Of a DNA stretch of 13,816 bases, positions 6,556 through 13,816 are shown in pieces. The notes beneath the pieces are model-generated. The model saw only the letters and a program-made list of their open reading frames with translations. It searched no databases and was not told the DNA's origin. The stretch's first letter is position 1. Each line of letters opens with the position of its first letter. The translations under genes were made by a program, and so were the position numbers. The stretch covers positions 1 to 13,816 of the forward strand of contig WTGR01000142.1 in assembly GCA_011523485.1 (NCBI GenBank). The letters run 5' to 3'. Origin of the DNA: Acidobacteriota bacterium. GTDB taxonomy: Bacteria; Acidobacteriota; Vicinamibacteria; Vicinamibacterales; UBA8438.

Positions 6556-6819
6556 TCCGGCGCGAGCCCGCGCCCGCGCTTCCAGCGTAGCCGATCCCTT
6601 CTGACGGCCGAGCCTGGATCGACACCGAAGTGCCATCACCCGCGACGGGCGCCAGCGCCGCGCCGAGGAGTGCGCCAGCCGGGACAGGAGCGGCAACAGG
6701 ATGTCGGTATGCTATTCGAGGAGCCCCCCTCCGTGGAGCAAGCTGGGGCAGCCGGCTGGCGCGGCTCCGGTAGCGGGGTTGCAGGTTGACTACTCGTCGT
6801 CGCGGAGCGCCTCGCCTCG
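6556..6819. other. 264-bp gap between convergent genes
   Basis: This lies between the end of the octahaem operon and the 3' end of the minus-strand ankyrin gene. Just after the operon stop is a small GC hairpin (6559-6564 with 6569-6574, 4-nt loop) without a T-tract, a weak terminator candidate. The palindrome AGCCGGCT near 6751 is unremarkable at this GC content. I see no credible gene, although minus-strand frames run open through it. Confidence 0.5.
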
Positions 6820-8337
6820 CTACTCGGTCCCGCCGAGGGAGCGGAGCAGGTTCGCCGTGGGCGTCTGTCCCCGACTGGCGGCCCAGGCGGCGTAGATCTC
6901 TCGATAGCGCCCGAGGGCGGCCCCGCCGATGGCCGATCCGTCGGGGGCCTCGGGTGGCGCGAGCGCAACCGCCAGCGGCGTCTGGCCCATCCGATTCCGC
7001 GCGTTCACGAGCGCGCCGCGCTCGGCAAGGAGCCGAATGACGCTGTCGAACTTGGTGCCCGCGGCTACGTGCAGGGCGGTGTCGCCGGACTGGCTGACGG
7101 CGTTCGCGTCCACGCCGAGATCGAGCGCTGACCGCACCGTTTCCAGGATCTGCCATTCCGCGAGCCTGAGTCGCTGAAGCCCGGTGTTTCTCCCGCCTGC
7201 CGCAACCATGACCGCCGTGCGGCCGTCCTGCAGCGGCAGCGACGTGTCGGCGCCGCCGGCCTCCAGGATCTGCATGATCCCGATGTCGGATCGCCGGGCG
7301 GCCAGCACGAACGGCGTCGCGCCGACCAGGAACTTGTCGAAGGCGAACGCGCGCCGGTCGTGCTTGAGGAACGAGCCCCGCGTGAGCCGTACGTCCGGAT
7401 CGGCGCCGTGGGCCAGGAGAATCTCCACCAGCGCGCGATCGCCTCGGAGCGCGGCCCAGTGCAGGGCGGCCTGCCCCGCGCCGGCGGCGTCGGGGTCCGC
7501 TCCCCGCTCCAATAGCACCGCGGCGACCTCGTGGAAACCGTGCTGGGCCGCGACGACCAGCGGCGTGGTCCCGATTGCAGCCGTGTCGTCGACTGGCGCG
7601 CCGGCGGCCAGCAGGAGCTCGGCCGAGGCCGCGGCCCCGTGCCGCGCGGCGAACAGCAGTGGCGTGAAGCCGCCCTGCTCGATCCAGATGGTCCCCTCGG
7701 TCTTGCCGAGACTCTTCTGGCAGCACAACAGGACATGCCGGCGTGACGACTTCGTCCGGGCGTGCGGATCCGCTCCGACTTCCAGCAGGACCCGCACGAC
7801 CTGCGGATGCCGCCGCGCAACGGCCCACATGAGCGCGGTCTGTCCCTGTGCGCCCTCCGTCGCGTTCATGTCGGCGCCGTGAGCGAGCAACGCCCGCACC
7901 GCGGCGACGTTGCCCTGGCGGGCGGCGATCATGAGGGGGGTGCCGCCGGTGTCCGGCGCGATGTCCGGTTCGGCGCGCGCCTCGAGCAGTTTCGAGACCA
8001 TTGCCGCGCTGCCGCCCGTCGTCGCGACCCAGAGCGGGGTGACGCCCAGATCGTTGGCCGCGTCCACGGCCGCGCCGGCCCGGATCAACAAGTCCGCCGC
8101 TTGGAGGTCGTTCAGGTGGGCGGCCCAGTGGAGGGCGGTCGCGCCGTCGCCCCGCCGCGCATCCACGTCGGCGCCGCTGTCGAGGAGCGCGCGCACCGCG
8201 GACGCATCGCCGTTCCTGACCGCTTGAATCAGCTCGGCATCGGCGGCGCTCGCGCCGTTGGCGGCGGTTGCCGCGAGTGTCGCGATGATCAGCAGGCGGA
8301 GCGACAGTCTGCAGAGCCGTCTCGTCGAGATGCGCAT
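6820..8337 (-). CDS. Exported ankyrin-repeat protein
   Basis: This 505-residue protein starts 8 bp after AGGGAGGG on the minus strand. Residues 1-31 are a Sec signal peptide (LRLLIIATLAATAANGASA, cleavage near 31), so the repeats act in the periplasm or beyond. About eleven ankyrin repeats fill residues 33-460, recognisable by TPLxxAA and LLxxGADP/V motifs (GATALHWAA, GTTPLVVAA, QAALHWAAL, GDTALHVAA). Two non-ankyrin inserts interrupt them: about 197-225, which includes a CC pair (HVLLCCQKSLGKTEG), and about 325-350 (RGSFLKHDRRAFAFDKFLV). The C-terminus (IYAAWAASRG) is non-repetitive. Ankyrin repeats bind proteins and have no catalytic role of their own. The gene is divergent from the cassette 2 haem protein, and such neighbours are common in Acidobacteriota, so it may scaffold or inhibit that system (inference). 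Confidence 0.93.
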   Translation of the reverse strand: MRISTRRLCRLSLRLLIIATLAATAANGASAADAELIQAVRNGDASAVRALLDSGADVDARRGDGATALHWAAHLNDLQAADLLIRAGAAVDAANDLGVTPLWVATTGGSAAMVSKLLEARAEPDIAPDTGGTPLMIAARQGNVAAVRALLAHGADMNATEGAQGQTALMWAVARRHPQVVRVLLEVGADPHARTKSSRRHVLLCCQKSLGKTEGTIWIEQGGFTPLLFAARHGAAASAELLLAAGAPVDDTAAIGTTPLVVAAQHGFHEVAAVLLERGADPDAAGAGQAALHWAALRGDRALVEILLAHGADPDVRLTRGSFLKHDRRAFAFDKFLVGATPFVLAARRSDIGIMQILEAGGADTSLPLQDGRTAVMVAAGGRNTGLQRLRLAEWQILETVRSALDLGVDANAVSQSGDTALHVAAGTKFDSVIRLLAERGALVNARNRMGQTPLAVALAPPEAPDGSAIGGAALGRYREIYAAWAASRGQTPTANLLRSLGGTE

Positions 8338-8502
8338 GTTCGTGCCCTCCCTGTACCGCGACTCGACGCGTACGCGACCGGAAAACCCGCTGGCTTGCCG
8401 AGTCTACCACGCGGGCCGAGCGCTGCCCGTACTCGAAAACACTGAGCTTTCCGGGGCCGCGATGCTATCATGCGACCTGATCGGTTGCAGGGAGGCAAGG
8501 AC
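8338..8502. promoter_or_regulatory. Divergent promoter region between the ankyrin and cassette 2 genes
   Basis: These 165 bp separate two outward-facing genes and must hold both promoters. For the plus-strand gene, TATCAT at 8466-8471 matches five of six bases of the -10 consensus and would give a leader of about 25 nt; no good -35 box lies 17 bp upstream. For the minus-strand gene only the ribosome site (8345-8352) is clear. No operator-like repeat stands out. Confidence 0.4.
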
Positions 8503-10974
8503 ATGTCGCGCTGGCGCTCCGTCGGCGGGCTCGTGGCGGCGGCGTGGTTCGTTCTTCTGGCGCCGCCGGCAGCCGGCCAGACGGCCGCTTCACGCCCGCA
8601 GGCCTCGCCGGCGGAACCTTCGCCGCTGCGCCCCGTACTGAACCGCTACTGCGTCGGTTGCCACAATGACCGGCTCCTGACGGCGGACCTCTCCCTGGAG
8701 GCGATGGACGCGGTCCACGTCGCCGGGGGCGCGGAGGTGTGGGAGAAGGTCATCCGCAAGCTCCGGAGCGGCGCGATGCCGCCGCCGGGCCGGCCGCGGC
8801 CCGACGCGACGGTCGTCGAGGACGTGCTCGCGTGGCTCGAGACGGAGCTGGACGGCGCCGCCGCGCTCGACCCGGACCCGGGCCGGACCGACAGCGTCCA
8901 CCGGCTCAATCGCACCGAGTATCGGAACGCGATTCGCGACCTGCTGGCGCTCGACGTCGACGTCACGTCGCTGCTGCCGGCCGACAGCGCGGACGAGCAC
9001 GGCTTCGACAACATCGCGAGCATGCTGTCGGTCTCGCCGACGCTCCTGGACCGTTACCTGTCGGCCGCGCGGCGGCTGAGCCGGCTCGCGGTCGGACTGC
9101 CTCCGGCAGCGCCCACCACCGACGAGTACCGGATCCGGCTCGATCAGGACGAGTACCTGGGCGAGGACCTGCCGTTCGGGTCGCGGGGAGGCGCCGCGAT
9201 TCGCCATCGCTTTCCGGTCGATGGCGAGTACGTCATCGACGTCCGCCTGTACCGCCAGTTGTTCGACGTGGTCGTCGGGCTCGGGTCGCCGCACGAGGTC
9301 GAGATTCGGATGGACGGCGAACGGATTCTCTCGTCGGTGGTCGGCGGCGAAGAGACCGGCGGCGCCCCGCCGGCCGGCTTCGTGGGCGACATCTTCGGTA
9401 GTCCGGCGTGGGAGCGGTACGCGCGCAACGCCGACGCCGGCCTCGAAGTGCGGTTCCCGGCGCAGGCCGGCTGGCGTCTGCTGACCGTGTCGTTCCTCGG
9501 GCGCCCGACCGAGGTCGAGGACGGCGTTCCGCACCCGCCGAGATATCCCGAGCGCGACGAGTCGCTCGAGAGCAACCCGTGGGTGCACACCGTCGCCATC
9601 CGCGGCCCGTACGGCGTGTCGGGCCCGGGCGATACCCCGAGCCGTCGCAAGATCTTCGTCTGCCGACCGGCGGAACCGCGCGAGGAGGAGCCCTGCGCGG
9701 AGCGGATTCTCACGGCGCTCGCAGGCCAAGCGTATCGCCGGCCCGCGACCGCGCGCGAGGTGCGGACGCTCCTGCGGTTCTACGGCGAGGGTCGCCGCGA
9801 CGGCACGTTCGATGACGGCGTGCAGTTCGCGCTGGAGCGGCTCCTGGCCGACCCGAAGTTCCTGTTCCGCATCGAGCGGGAGCCGGTCGACCTCGCCCCG
9901 GGTACGGTCTACGACGTCGGCGATCTGGATCTCGCGGCGCGCCTGTCGTTCTTCCTGTGGAGCAGCATTCCCGACGCCGAGCTGCTCGGCGCGGCGGCCC
10001 GCGGGGAACTGAGCGCTCCCGGCGAACTCGAGCGGCAGGTGCGGCGGATGCTGGCCGACGAGCGCTCCCAGGCTCTGGTGGACAACTTCGTCGGCCAGTG
10101 GCTGCTGTTGCGCAATCTGCCGAGCGCGGCGCCGGACCCGAACGCCTTTCCCGCGTTCGACGAGAACCTGCGCGAGGCGTTCGAGCGGGAGACGAGGTTG
10201 TTCGTCGAGAGCATGTTCCGGGAGGACCGGAGCGTGGTCGACCTCCTGCGGGCGAACTACACGTTCCTGAACGAGAGACTGGCGCGGCACTACGGCGTCC
10301 CGAACGTGTACGGCAGCCACTTCCGGCGCGTGACTTTCGGCGACGACGAGCCGCGGGGCGGGTTGCTCGGGCAGGGGAGCTTCCTGACGGTGACGTCGTA
10401 TCCGAATCGAACGTCTCCGGTGCTGCGGGGCCGCTGGGTCCTCGAGAGCCTGCTGGGCACGCCGCCGCCCTCGCCGCCGGCGGACGTGCCGGGTCTGCCG
10501 GACCGCGGCGAAGACGGACGGCCGGCGTCGGTGCGCGAGCGGCTGGAACGGCACCGCGAGAGCCCCGCCTGCTCCACGTGTCACGCTCCCATGGATCCGC
10601 TGGGCTTCGCGCTGGAGAACTTCGACGCGGTGGGCGGCTGGCGCGACGCCGAGGGCGGAACGCCCGTGGACAGCTCTGCCGTGCTGCCGGACGGAACGCG
10701 GTTTCGGGGCCCGGCCGGACTCCGCGCGTTCCTGGTGGCGCAGCGCCGGCAGTTCGTCGAAGCGATGACCGAGAAGCTGCTGGCGTACTCCCTGGGCCGC
10801 CGGCTCGAGTACTACGATCGTCCGACGGTGCGCGGCATCGTGCGGGAAGCCGCGGCGAGCGACCATCGCCTGTCCGATATCATTCTGGGCATCGTCCGGA
10901 GCCCTGCGTTCAAGCTGCGGCGCGCGGCCGGGGATCCCGTGCCGGCGAGGTCGGCAGACGCGGCCAACCCCTGA
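8503..10974 (+). CDS. DUF1592-type haem-binding (PSD/PSCyt) protein, complete paralogue
   Basis: This 823-residue protein starts at the ATG 7 bp after GGGAGG; an upstream in-frame ATG at 8470 falls inside the probable -10 box and is less likely. Residues 1-25 are a signal peptide. A cytochrome-c-like domain follows, with CVGCH at 50-54 and GAMPPPG (candidate Met ligand, M92). Next come DUF1587 from about 133 (HRLNRTEYRNAIRDLL), a beta-rich segment at about 200-395, DUF1595 at about 399-460, DUF1592 at about 474-600 (LAARLSFFLWSSIPD), DUF1588 with a second haem motif CSTCH at 690-694, and DUF1585 to the end (LAYSLGRRLEYYDRPTV). Two haems suggest periplasmic electron transfer, but the family's reaction is unknown. 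It pairs with the DUF1552 gene 72 bp downstream and is a paralogue of the gene at 2-1915. Confidence 0.95.
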   Translation: MSRWRSVGGLVAAAWFVLLAPPAAGQTAASRPQASPAEPSPLRPVLNRYCVGCHNDRLLTADLSLEAMDAVHVAGGAEVWEKVIRKLRSGAMPPPGRPRPDATVVEDVLAWLETELDGAAALDPDPGRTDSVHRLNRTEYRNAIRDLLALDVDVTSLLPADSADEHGFDNIASMLSVSPTLLDRYLSAARRLSRLAVGLPPAAPTTDEYRIRLDQDEYLGEDLPFGSRGGAAIRHRFPVDGEYVIDVRLYRQLFDVVVGLGSPHEVEIRMDGERILSSVVGGEETGGAPPAGFVGDIFGSPAWERYARNADAGLEVRFPAQAGWRLLTVSFLGRPTEVEDGVPHPPRYPERDESLESNPWVHTVAIRGPYGVSGPGDTPSRRKIFVCRPAEPREEEPCAERILTALAGQAYRRPATAREVRTLLRFYGEGRRDGTFDDGVQFALERLLADPKFLFRIEREPVDLAPGTVYDVGDLDLAARLSFFLWSSIPDAELLGAAARGELSAPGELERQVRRMLADERSQALVDNFVGQWLLLRNLPSAAPDPNAFPAFDENLREAFERETRLFVESMFREDRSVVDLLRANYTFLNERLARHYGVPNVYGSHFRRVTFGDDEPRGGLLGQGSFLTVTSYPNRTSPVLRGRWVLESLLGTPPPSPPADVPGLPDRGEDGRPASVRERLERHRESPACSTCHAPMDPLGFALENFDAVGGWRDAEGGTPVDSSAVLPDGTRFRGPAGLRAFLVAQRRQFVEAMTEKLLAYSLGRRLEYYDRPTVRGIVREAAASDHRLSDIILGIVRSPAFKLRRAAGDPVPARSADAANP

Positions 10975-11046
10975 AGGATGCCGGCCGCCATACGGCCCTG
11001 TGCAACCGAGACCGACAACGGTTCAACCGAAGCGGAGAGCCCGACC

Positions 11047-12393
11047 ATGATGATCACGAAGACGGCGTTGCCGCGGCGTACTTTCTTGCGCGGCGCAGGC
11101 GCCGCGGTGGCGCTGCCGCTGCTGGACGCGATGGCGCCCGCGCTCACCGCGTTCGCGAAGACGCCGGCGGCGCCGGTCCGGCGTCTCGGCGTGGTCTACG
11201 TACCCAACGGGATGATCATGCCGGCCTGGACGCCGCCCGCCGAGGGTCCGCTCGAGCTGTCGCCGGTGCTTCAGCCGCTCGCGCCCTTCAAGGACCGCAT
11301 GCTCGTCTTCTCGGGGCTGGACGGCGTGCAGAACCGCGGCGGGACCCATACGACCGCGGCGACGAGATTTCTGACCGGCGTGGTCGGGAAGCGGACCGCC
11401 CAGGGGATCGAGGCGGGCACGTCGATCGATCAGATCGCGGCCCGGCAGTTCGGGCGACACACGCAGTTGGCCTCGCTCGAACTCGCGCTCGACCGCCTCG
11501 ACCTCGTCGGCACGTGCGACAACACCACGTGCGCCTTCATCAACTCGCTCTCGTGGACGAGTCCGACGACGCAGGCGCCGGCCGAGGACAACCCCCGCGT
11601 GGTCTTCGAGCGGCTGTTCGGCGACAGCGGGACGACCGACCCGGCCGAGCGCAAGGTGCGCCTGCGGCGCAGCCGCAGCATTCTCGACTCGCTGCTGGAG
11701 TCGCTCTCGGACCTGGAGCAGGAGCTCGGCTCGGGCGACCGCTCCCGGCTCGACGAGTACCTGACGGCCGTGCGCGACGTGGAGCGCCGCATTCAGAACG
11801 CCGAGGCGCAGAGTGCGATGGACCTGCCGCTGGTGGAGCAGCCCGGCGGCATCCCCGCGGACTACGAAGACTACTGTGCGCTGATGTGCGATCTGCAGGT
11901 GCTGGCCTACCAGTGCGATCTGACGCGGGTCGTGACGTTCATGCTCGGTCGCGAGTACAGCGGGCGGACGTACCCGCAGATCGGCATCGCCGAGGCCCAC
12001 CATCCGCTGTCCCATCACCAGGACGATCCCGAGAAGAAAGCGCTGCTCGCCAAGCTGAACACGTACCACGCCGCGCTGTTCGGTTCCTACCTGGAGAAGC
12101 TGCAGCGGACGCCGGACGGCGATGGATCGCTGCTGGACCACACGCTGCTGCTGTACGGGGCCGGCATGGCGGACGGCAACTCCCACGACTCGCAGAATCT
12201 GCCGCTGATGCTGATCGGATCGCGGGAGCACTTCCGCTTCCGGGGCGGCCGTCACCTGCGTTACGAGCACGGGCCGGCGGCATCGCTGCTGGTCACCGTG
12301 CTGGACAAGCTCGGCGTGCCCGTCGAGCGGATCGCCAACAGCCGCGGCCCGCTCGACCTCGATGCGCCTCCGGGGCCGCTGGCCGGGATCTGA
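11047..12393 (+). CDS. DUF1552 family protein, Tat-exported, cassette 2
   Basis: This 448-residue protein starts at the first of two adjacent ATGs, 7 bp after GGAGAG; a start at 10978 would put 23 unrelated residues before the signal, and the paralogue at 1912 also begins near this point. The Tat motif is PRRTFLRGAG (residues 9-18), closer to the canonical form than its paralogue's. Conserved segments include HHPLSHHQDD near 318 and YGAGMADGN near 370-378. A likely helical, charged stretch lies at about 195-255. It follows the DUF1592-type gene by 72 bp rather than overlapping it, so coupling is looser than in cassette 1. The fold is probably sulfatase/phosphatase-like by relation to DUF1501 (inference); the substrate is unknown. 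Confidence 0.93.
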   Translation: MMITKTALPRRTFLRGAGAAVALPLLDAMAPALTAFAKTPAAPVRRLGVVYVPNGMIMPAWTPPAEGPLELSPVLQPLAPFKDRMLVFSGLDGVQNRGGTHTTAATRFLTGVVGKRTAQGIEAGTSIDQIAARQFGRHTQLASLELALDRLDLVGTCDNTTCAFINSLSWTSPTTQAPAEDNPRVVFERLFGDSGTTDPAERKVRLRRSRSILDSLLESLSDLEQELGSGDRSRLDEYLTAVRDVERRIQNAEAQSAMDLPLVEQPGGIPADYEDYCALMCDLQVLAYQCDLTRVVTFMLGREYSGRTYPQIGIAEAHHPLSHHQDDPEKKALLAKLNTYHAALFGSYLEKLQRTPDGDGSLLDHTLLLYGAGMADGNSHDSQNLPLMLIGSREHFRFRGGRHLRYEHGPAASLLVTVLDKLGVPVERIANSRGPLDLDAPPGPLAGI

Positions 12394-12440
12394 ACGGCCA
12401 GGAAGACGCAGTCCGAGCCGGGGTTCGGCTGAAGCGGTTG

Positions 12441-12470
12441 CTGACGGAGCGCCCGTTGGGTTTCCGTCAG
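12441..12470. terminator. Hairpin between convergent genes
   Basis: A perfect 8-bp stem (CTGACGGA with TCCGTCAG) encloses a 14-nt loop in the 110-bp gap between convergent genes. It could end transcripts from both sides, but no T-tract follows on either strand. A second 5-bp hairpin lies at 12416-12430. Confidence 0.35.
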
Positions 12471-12503
12471 GTCCCGGCGGTTGGACTCGGTCGAGGCCTC
12501 TCG

Positions 12504-13151
12504 CTACCTCGCCTCCACGTTCAGCAGGCGAAACGCCGGGGTGCCGAACGTCTCCCTGAACGTCTCGACCGCGAGCCGGCCGTCCGGATCCAGGTGGAGC
12601 CGGGCCGCCACCACCAGCACGCCGTCGCCTCTGCCGTTGTGGTCGAGCTGGAGCTCGATCATGCCGAAGGGGTATTCGCGGCTACGGGACCGACCCACCG
12701 ACTCGTCGAAACCGAGGTGCCGGACGGTGAACACCCGGACCACGCGCCCGCTCCGGGTCGGTGTGGAGCGGGCCAACGCGATGTCGTAGCCCAGGCTGTC
12801 GATGACGATCCGCCCCTTCCGTGACCTCAGGAATGCGTCCTCCAGCCGTCGCGGACCCCCGCCGGCCAGGATCTCCAGGAACTCGATGAACTCCTCGTCG
12901 CTCGTGTACTCGTCGATCTGGATGCTGAAGAAGTTGGAGCCGGCGTTGCCGAAGGTGCCCGTGTTCGCGATGCGTCCCTCGAAGCGCTCGGGTCCGGGGG
13001 GCTGGCCCTGGGCGAAGACCGCGGCGGCGCAGAAGGTCGCCGCGACGGCGAGCAGGACGCGGGCGACGGAGGAGAAACGCCGCTCACGCGGGATGCATCG
13101 CCGCCCGAATGCGGCGGGGCTGTTGCCTGGGGCCGACTTCCTTCCGCACAT
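12504..13151 (-). CDS. Secreted protein of unknown family
   Basis: This 215-residue protein has a good ribosome site (GGGAGG, 6 bp before the ATG). The signal peptide is unusually long: a 30-residue basic N-region precedes the hydrophobic core (VARVLLAVAATFCAAAVFA, cleavage near AQG, about residue 48). The mature part of about 165 residues looks like mixed alpha/beta structure, with NTGTFGNAGSNFFSIQIDEY, an acidic helix (DEEFIEFLEILAGGG) and beta-strand-like segments (RVVRVFTVRHLGF, FGMIELQLDHNG, GVLVVAARLHL). Apart from Cys residues in the leader, the mature protein appears cysteine-free. I do not recognise the family. It lies 81 bp downstream of the TonB-receptor gene on the same strand, with a strong terminator between them, so it may be periplasmic or outer-membrane associated with that receptor (inference). 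Confidence 0.8.
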   Translation of the reverse strand: MCGRKSAPGNSPAAFGRRCIPRERRFSSVARVLLAVAATFCAAAVFAQGQPPGPERFEGRIANTGTFGNAGSNFFSIQIDEYTSDEEFIEFLEILAGGGPRRLEDAFLRSRKGRIVIDSLGYDIALARSTPTRSGRVVRVFTVRHLGFDESVGRSRSREYPFGMIELQLDHNGRGDGVLVVAARLHLDPDGRLAVETFRETFGTPAFRLLNVEAR

Positions 13152-13170
13152 CGAAACCTCCCGGGGCCGA

Positions 13171-13209
13171 AAGAACGACGGGCCGCGCCCCCGCAGGGGC
13201 GCGGCCCGT
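13171..13209 (-). terminator. Strong intrinsic terminator after the TonB-receptor gene
   Basis: Read on the minus strand, a perfect 14-bp GC-rich stem (13196-13209 with 13178-13191) with a 4-nt loop is followed by the T-rich tail CGTTCTT. It starts about 24 bp after the receptor's stop and ends only about 20 bp before the next start codon. This is the best terminator in the window. Confidence 0.85.
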
Positions 13210-13232
13210 TCCGCCGCAAGGATCTCCAGGAC

Positions 13233-13814
13233 TCAGAACTCGTAGGTCGCGCTGAGCCGTGCGATCCGCGGCGGGATGTTCTCCAGCACGTTGCCGAACG
13301 ATGGGCCCGAGACCTGCGAGATGCGCAGGATGTCGTTGGCGTTGAGCAGGTTGAATACCTCGACCGCCATCTGGAACCGGCCCGGACCCATGTCGAGGAA
13401 CTTCGACAGGCGGACGTTCCAGACGTGCTGGGCAGTGAGCTTCGACGCGCCGTACGGCTCCACGCGGATCGTCTGGGTGCCCTGGTTGCGGAAGTGGAAC
13501 AGCCCGTCGGGGTCGTTCCGCAGGAACCGCGCGGTCCGCTGAATCGGGAAGCCGCTCAGGCCCTGATAGAACACGCCGAGCTGGACGTCGCCCGGGAACA
13601 TGTAGCTGCCGTGCGCCTTCAGGCCCCACTCCCAGGTCTCGTCGAGCCCATGGAGGGCGACTTGCGGGGGCACGAAGTCGGTCAGCGAGGCGTTGGGGAG
13701 CCAGCGGTGGTTCTGCGTGCCGATGAACGACACGAGACCCTGCCACCCGTCCCGCAACCGTCTCTCCAGCGTGAACTCGTAGCTGTGGTAGAAGTCCGGC
13801 TCGGGATAGTTGAT
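13233..13814 (-). CDS. TonB-dependent receptor (Oar-like), C-terminal part; 5' end beyond the window
   Basis: The frame is open to the right edge and gives 193 residues up to the stop. They look like the last strands of an outer-membrane beta-barrel: alternating hydrophobic/aromatic stretches (FYHSYEFTLERRL, WQGLVSFIG, VQLGVFYQGLSGFP), a NLLNAND motif typical of TonB receptors (VEVFNLLNANDI) and a terminal aromatic residue (RLSATYEF), the usual C-terminal signal for BAM insertion. Oar-like receptors with carboxypeptidase-regulatory domains are abundant in Acidobacteriota, often for uptake of glycans, peptides or metal complexes, but the substrate-defining N-terminus is missing. A strong terminator follows. 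Confidence 0.85.
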   Translation of the reverse strand: MNYPEPDFYHSYEFTLERRLRDGWQGLVSFIGTQNHRWLPNASLTDFVPPQVALHGLDETWEWGLKAHGSYMFPGDVQLGVFYQGLSGFPIQRTARFLRNDPDGLFHFRNQGTQTIRVEPYGASKLTAQHVWNVRLSKFLDMGPGRFQMAVEVFNLLNANDILRISQVSGPSFGNVLENIPPRIARLSATYEF

Positions 13815-13816
13815 CC

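Noticed and set aside
8590..10866. A 758-codon minus-strand frame opposite the DUF1592-type gene
   Set aside because: Its translation is low-complexity and Arg/Val/His-rich with no signal or motif, while the opposite strand encodes a recognisable multi-domain protein.
9957..12824. A very long open frame (955 codons) on the plus strand across cassette 2
   Set aside because: It is out of frame with two well-supported gene families, its translation is Arg/Ala/Gly-rich without domains, and such shadows are expected at this GC content.
1..13816. Search for tRNA, rRNA, CRISPR arrays, insertion sequences or phage genes
   Set aside because: I saw no transposase or integrase, no regularly spaced repeats and no tRNA-like fold; the only clear short repeat is the 35-bp pair at 3222-3329.

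Overview
The window is GC-rich, densely coding DNA that looks like an accessory stretch of an Acidobacteriota genome, most likely Vicinamibacteria or a relative. This placement is inference from gene content, since no ribosomal or marker gene is present. The clues are two DUF1592/DUF1552 gene pairs (Planctomycete-type PSD/PSCyt proteins, also expanded in Acidobacteriota), a large exported ankyrin protein beside one pair, and the C-terminus of an Oar-like TonB-dependent receptor. Almost every protein carries an export signal, so the region serves the periplasm and outer membrane.

Layout on the + strand. Positions 2-3252 hold cassette 1: a 5'-truncated haem-binding DUF1592-type protein that overlaps a Tat-exported DUF1552 protein by 4 bp. 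Positions 3253-3672 are a non-coding gap. It contains a 35-bp direct repeat of the end of the DUF1552 gene, an exact match to the sigma-54 promoter consensus, and a leader hairpin in front of the next gene. Positions 3673-4242 encode a secreted double-BON-domain protein, followed by a strong hairpin. Positions 4411-6555 are a three-gene redox operon: an octahaem cytochrome lipoprotein of the hydroxylamine oxidoreductase (HAO) family, a membrane-anchored tetrahaem NapC/NrfH-like protein, and a 70-residue two-helix membrane protein.

An exported ankyrin-repeat protein (6820-8337, minus) is divergent from cassette 2 (8503-12393, plus), which is a complete paralogue of cassette 1. On the minus strand the right end carries an unrecognised secreted protein (12504-13151). 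Upstream of it lies the TonB-dependent receptor (13233 to the window edge), and a strong intrinsic terminator sits between the two.

Working model (inference): the NapC-like protein passes electrons between the quinone pool and the octahaem lipoprotein. The pairing resembles the Campylobacterota HaoA/HaoC arrangement, proposed to reduce nitrite or hydroxylamine, and the HAO/cM552 arrangement of ammonia oxidisers. The small membrane protein is an unrecognised third component. The two DUF1592/DUF1552 cassettes have no established biochemical role; they are probably periplasmic haem proteins paired with a sulfatase/phosphatase-like partner. The items most worth following up are the HAO-like operon with its small third gene, the sigma-54 promoter before the BON gene, the out-of-frame duplicated gene tail, and the terminator placed directly upstream of a start codon.
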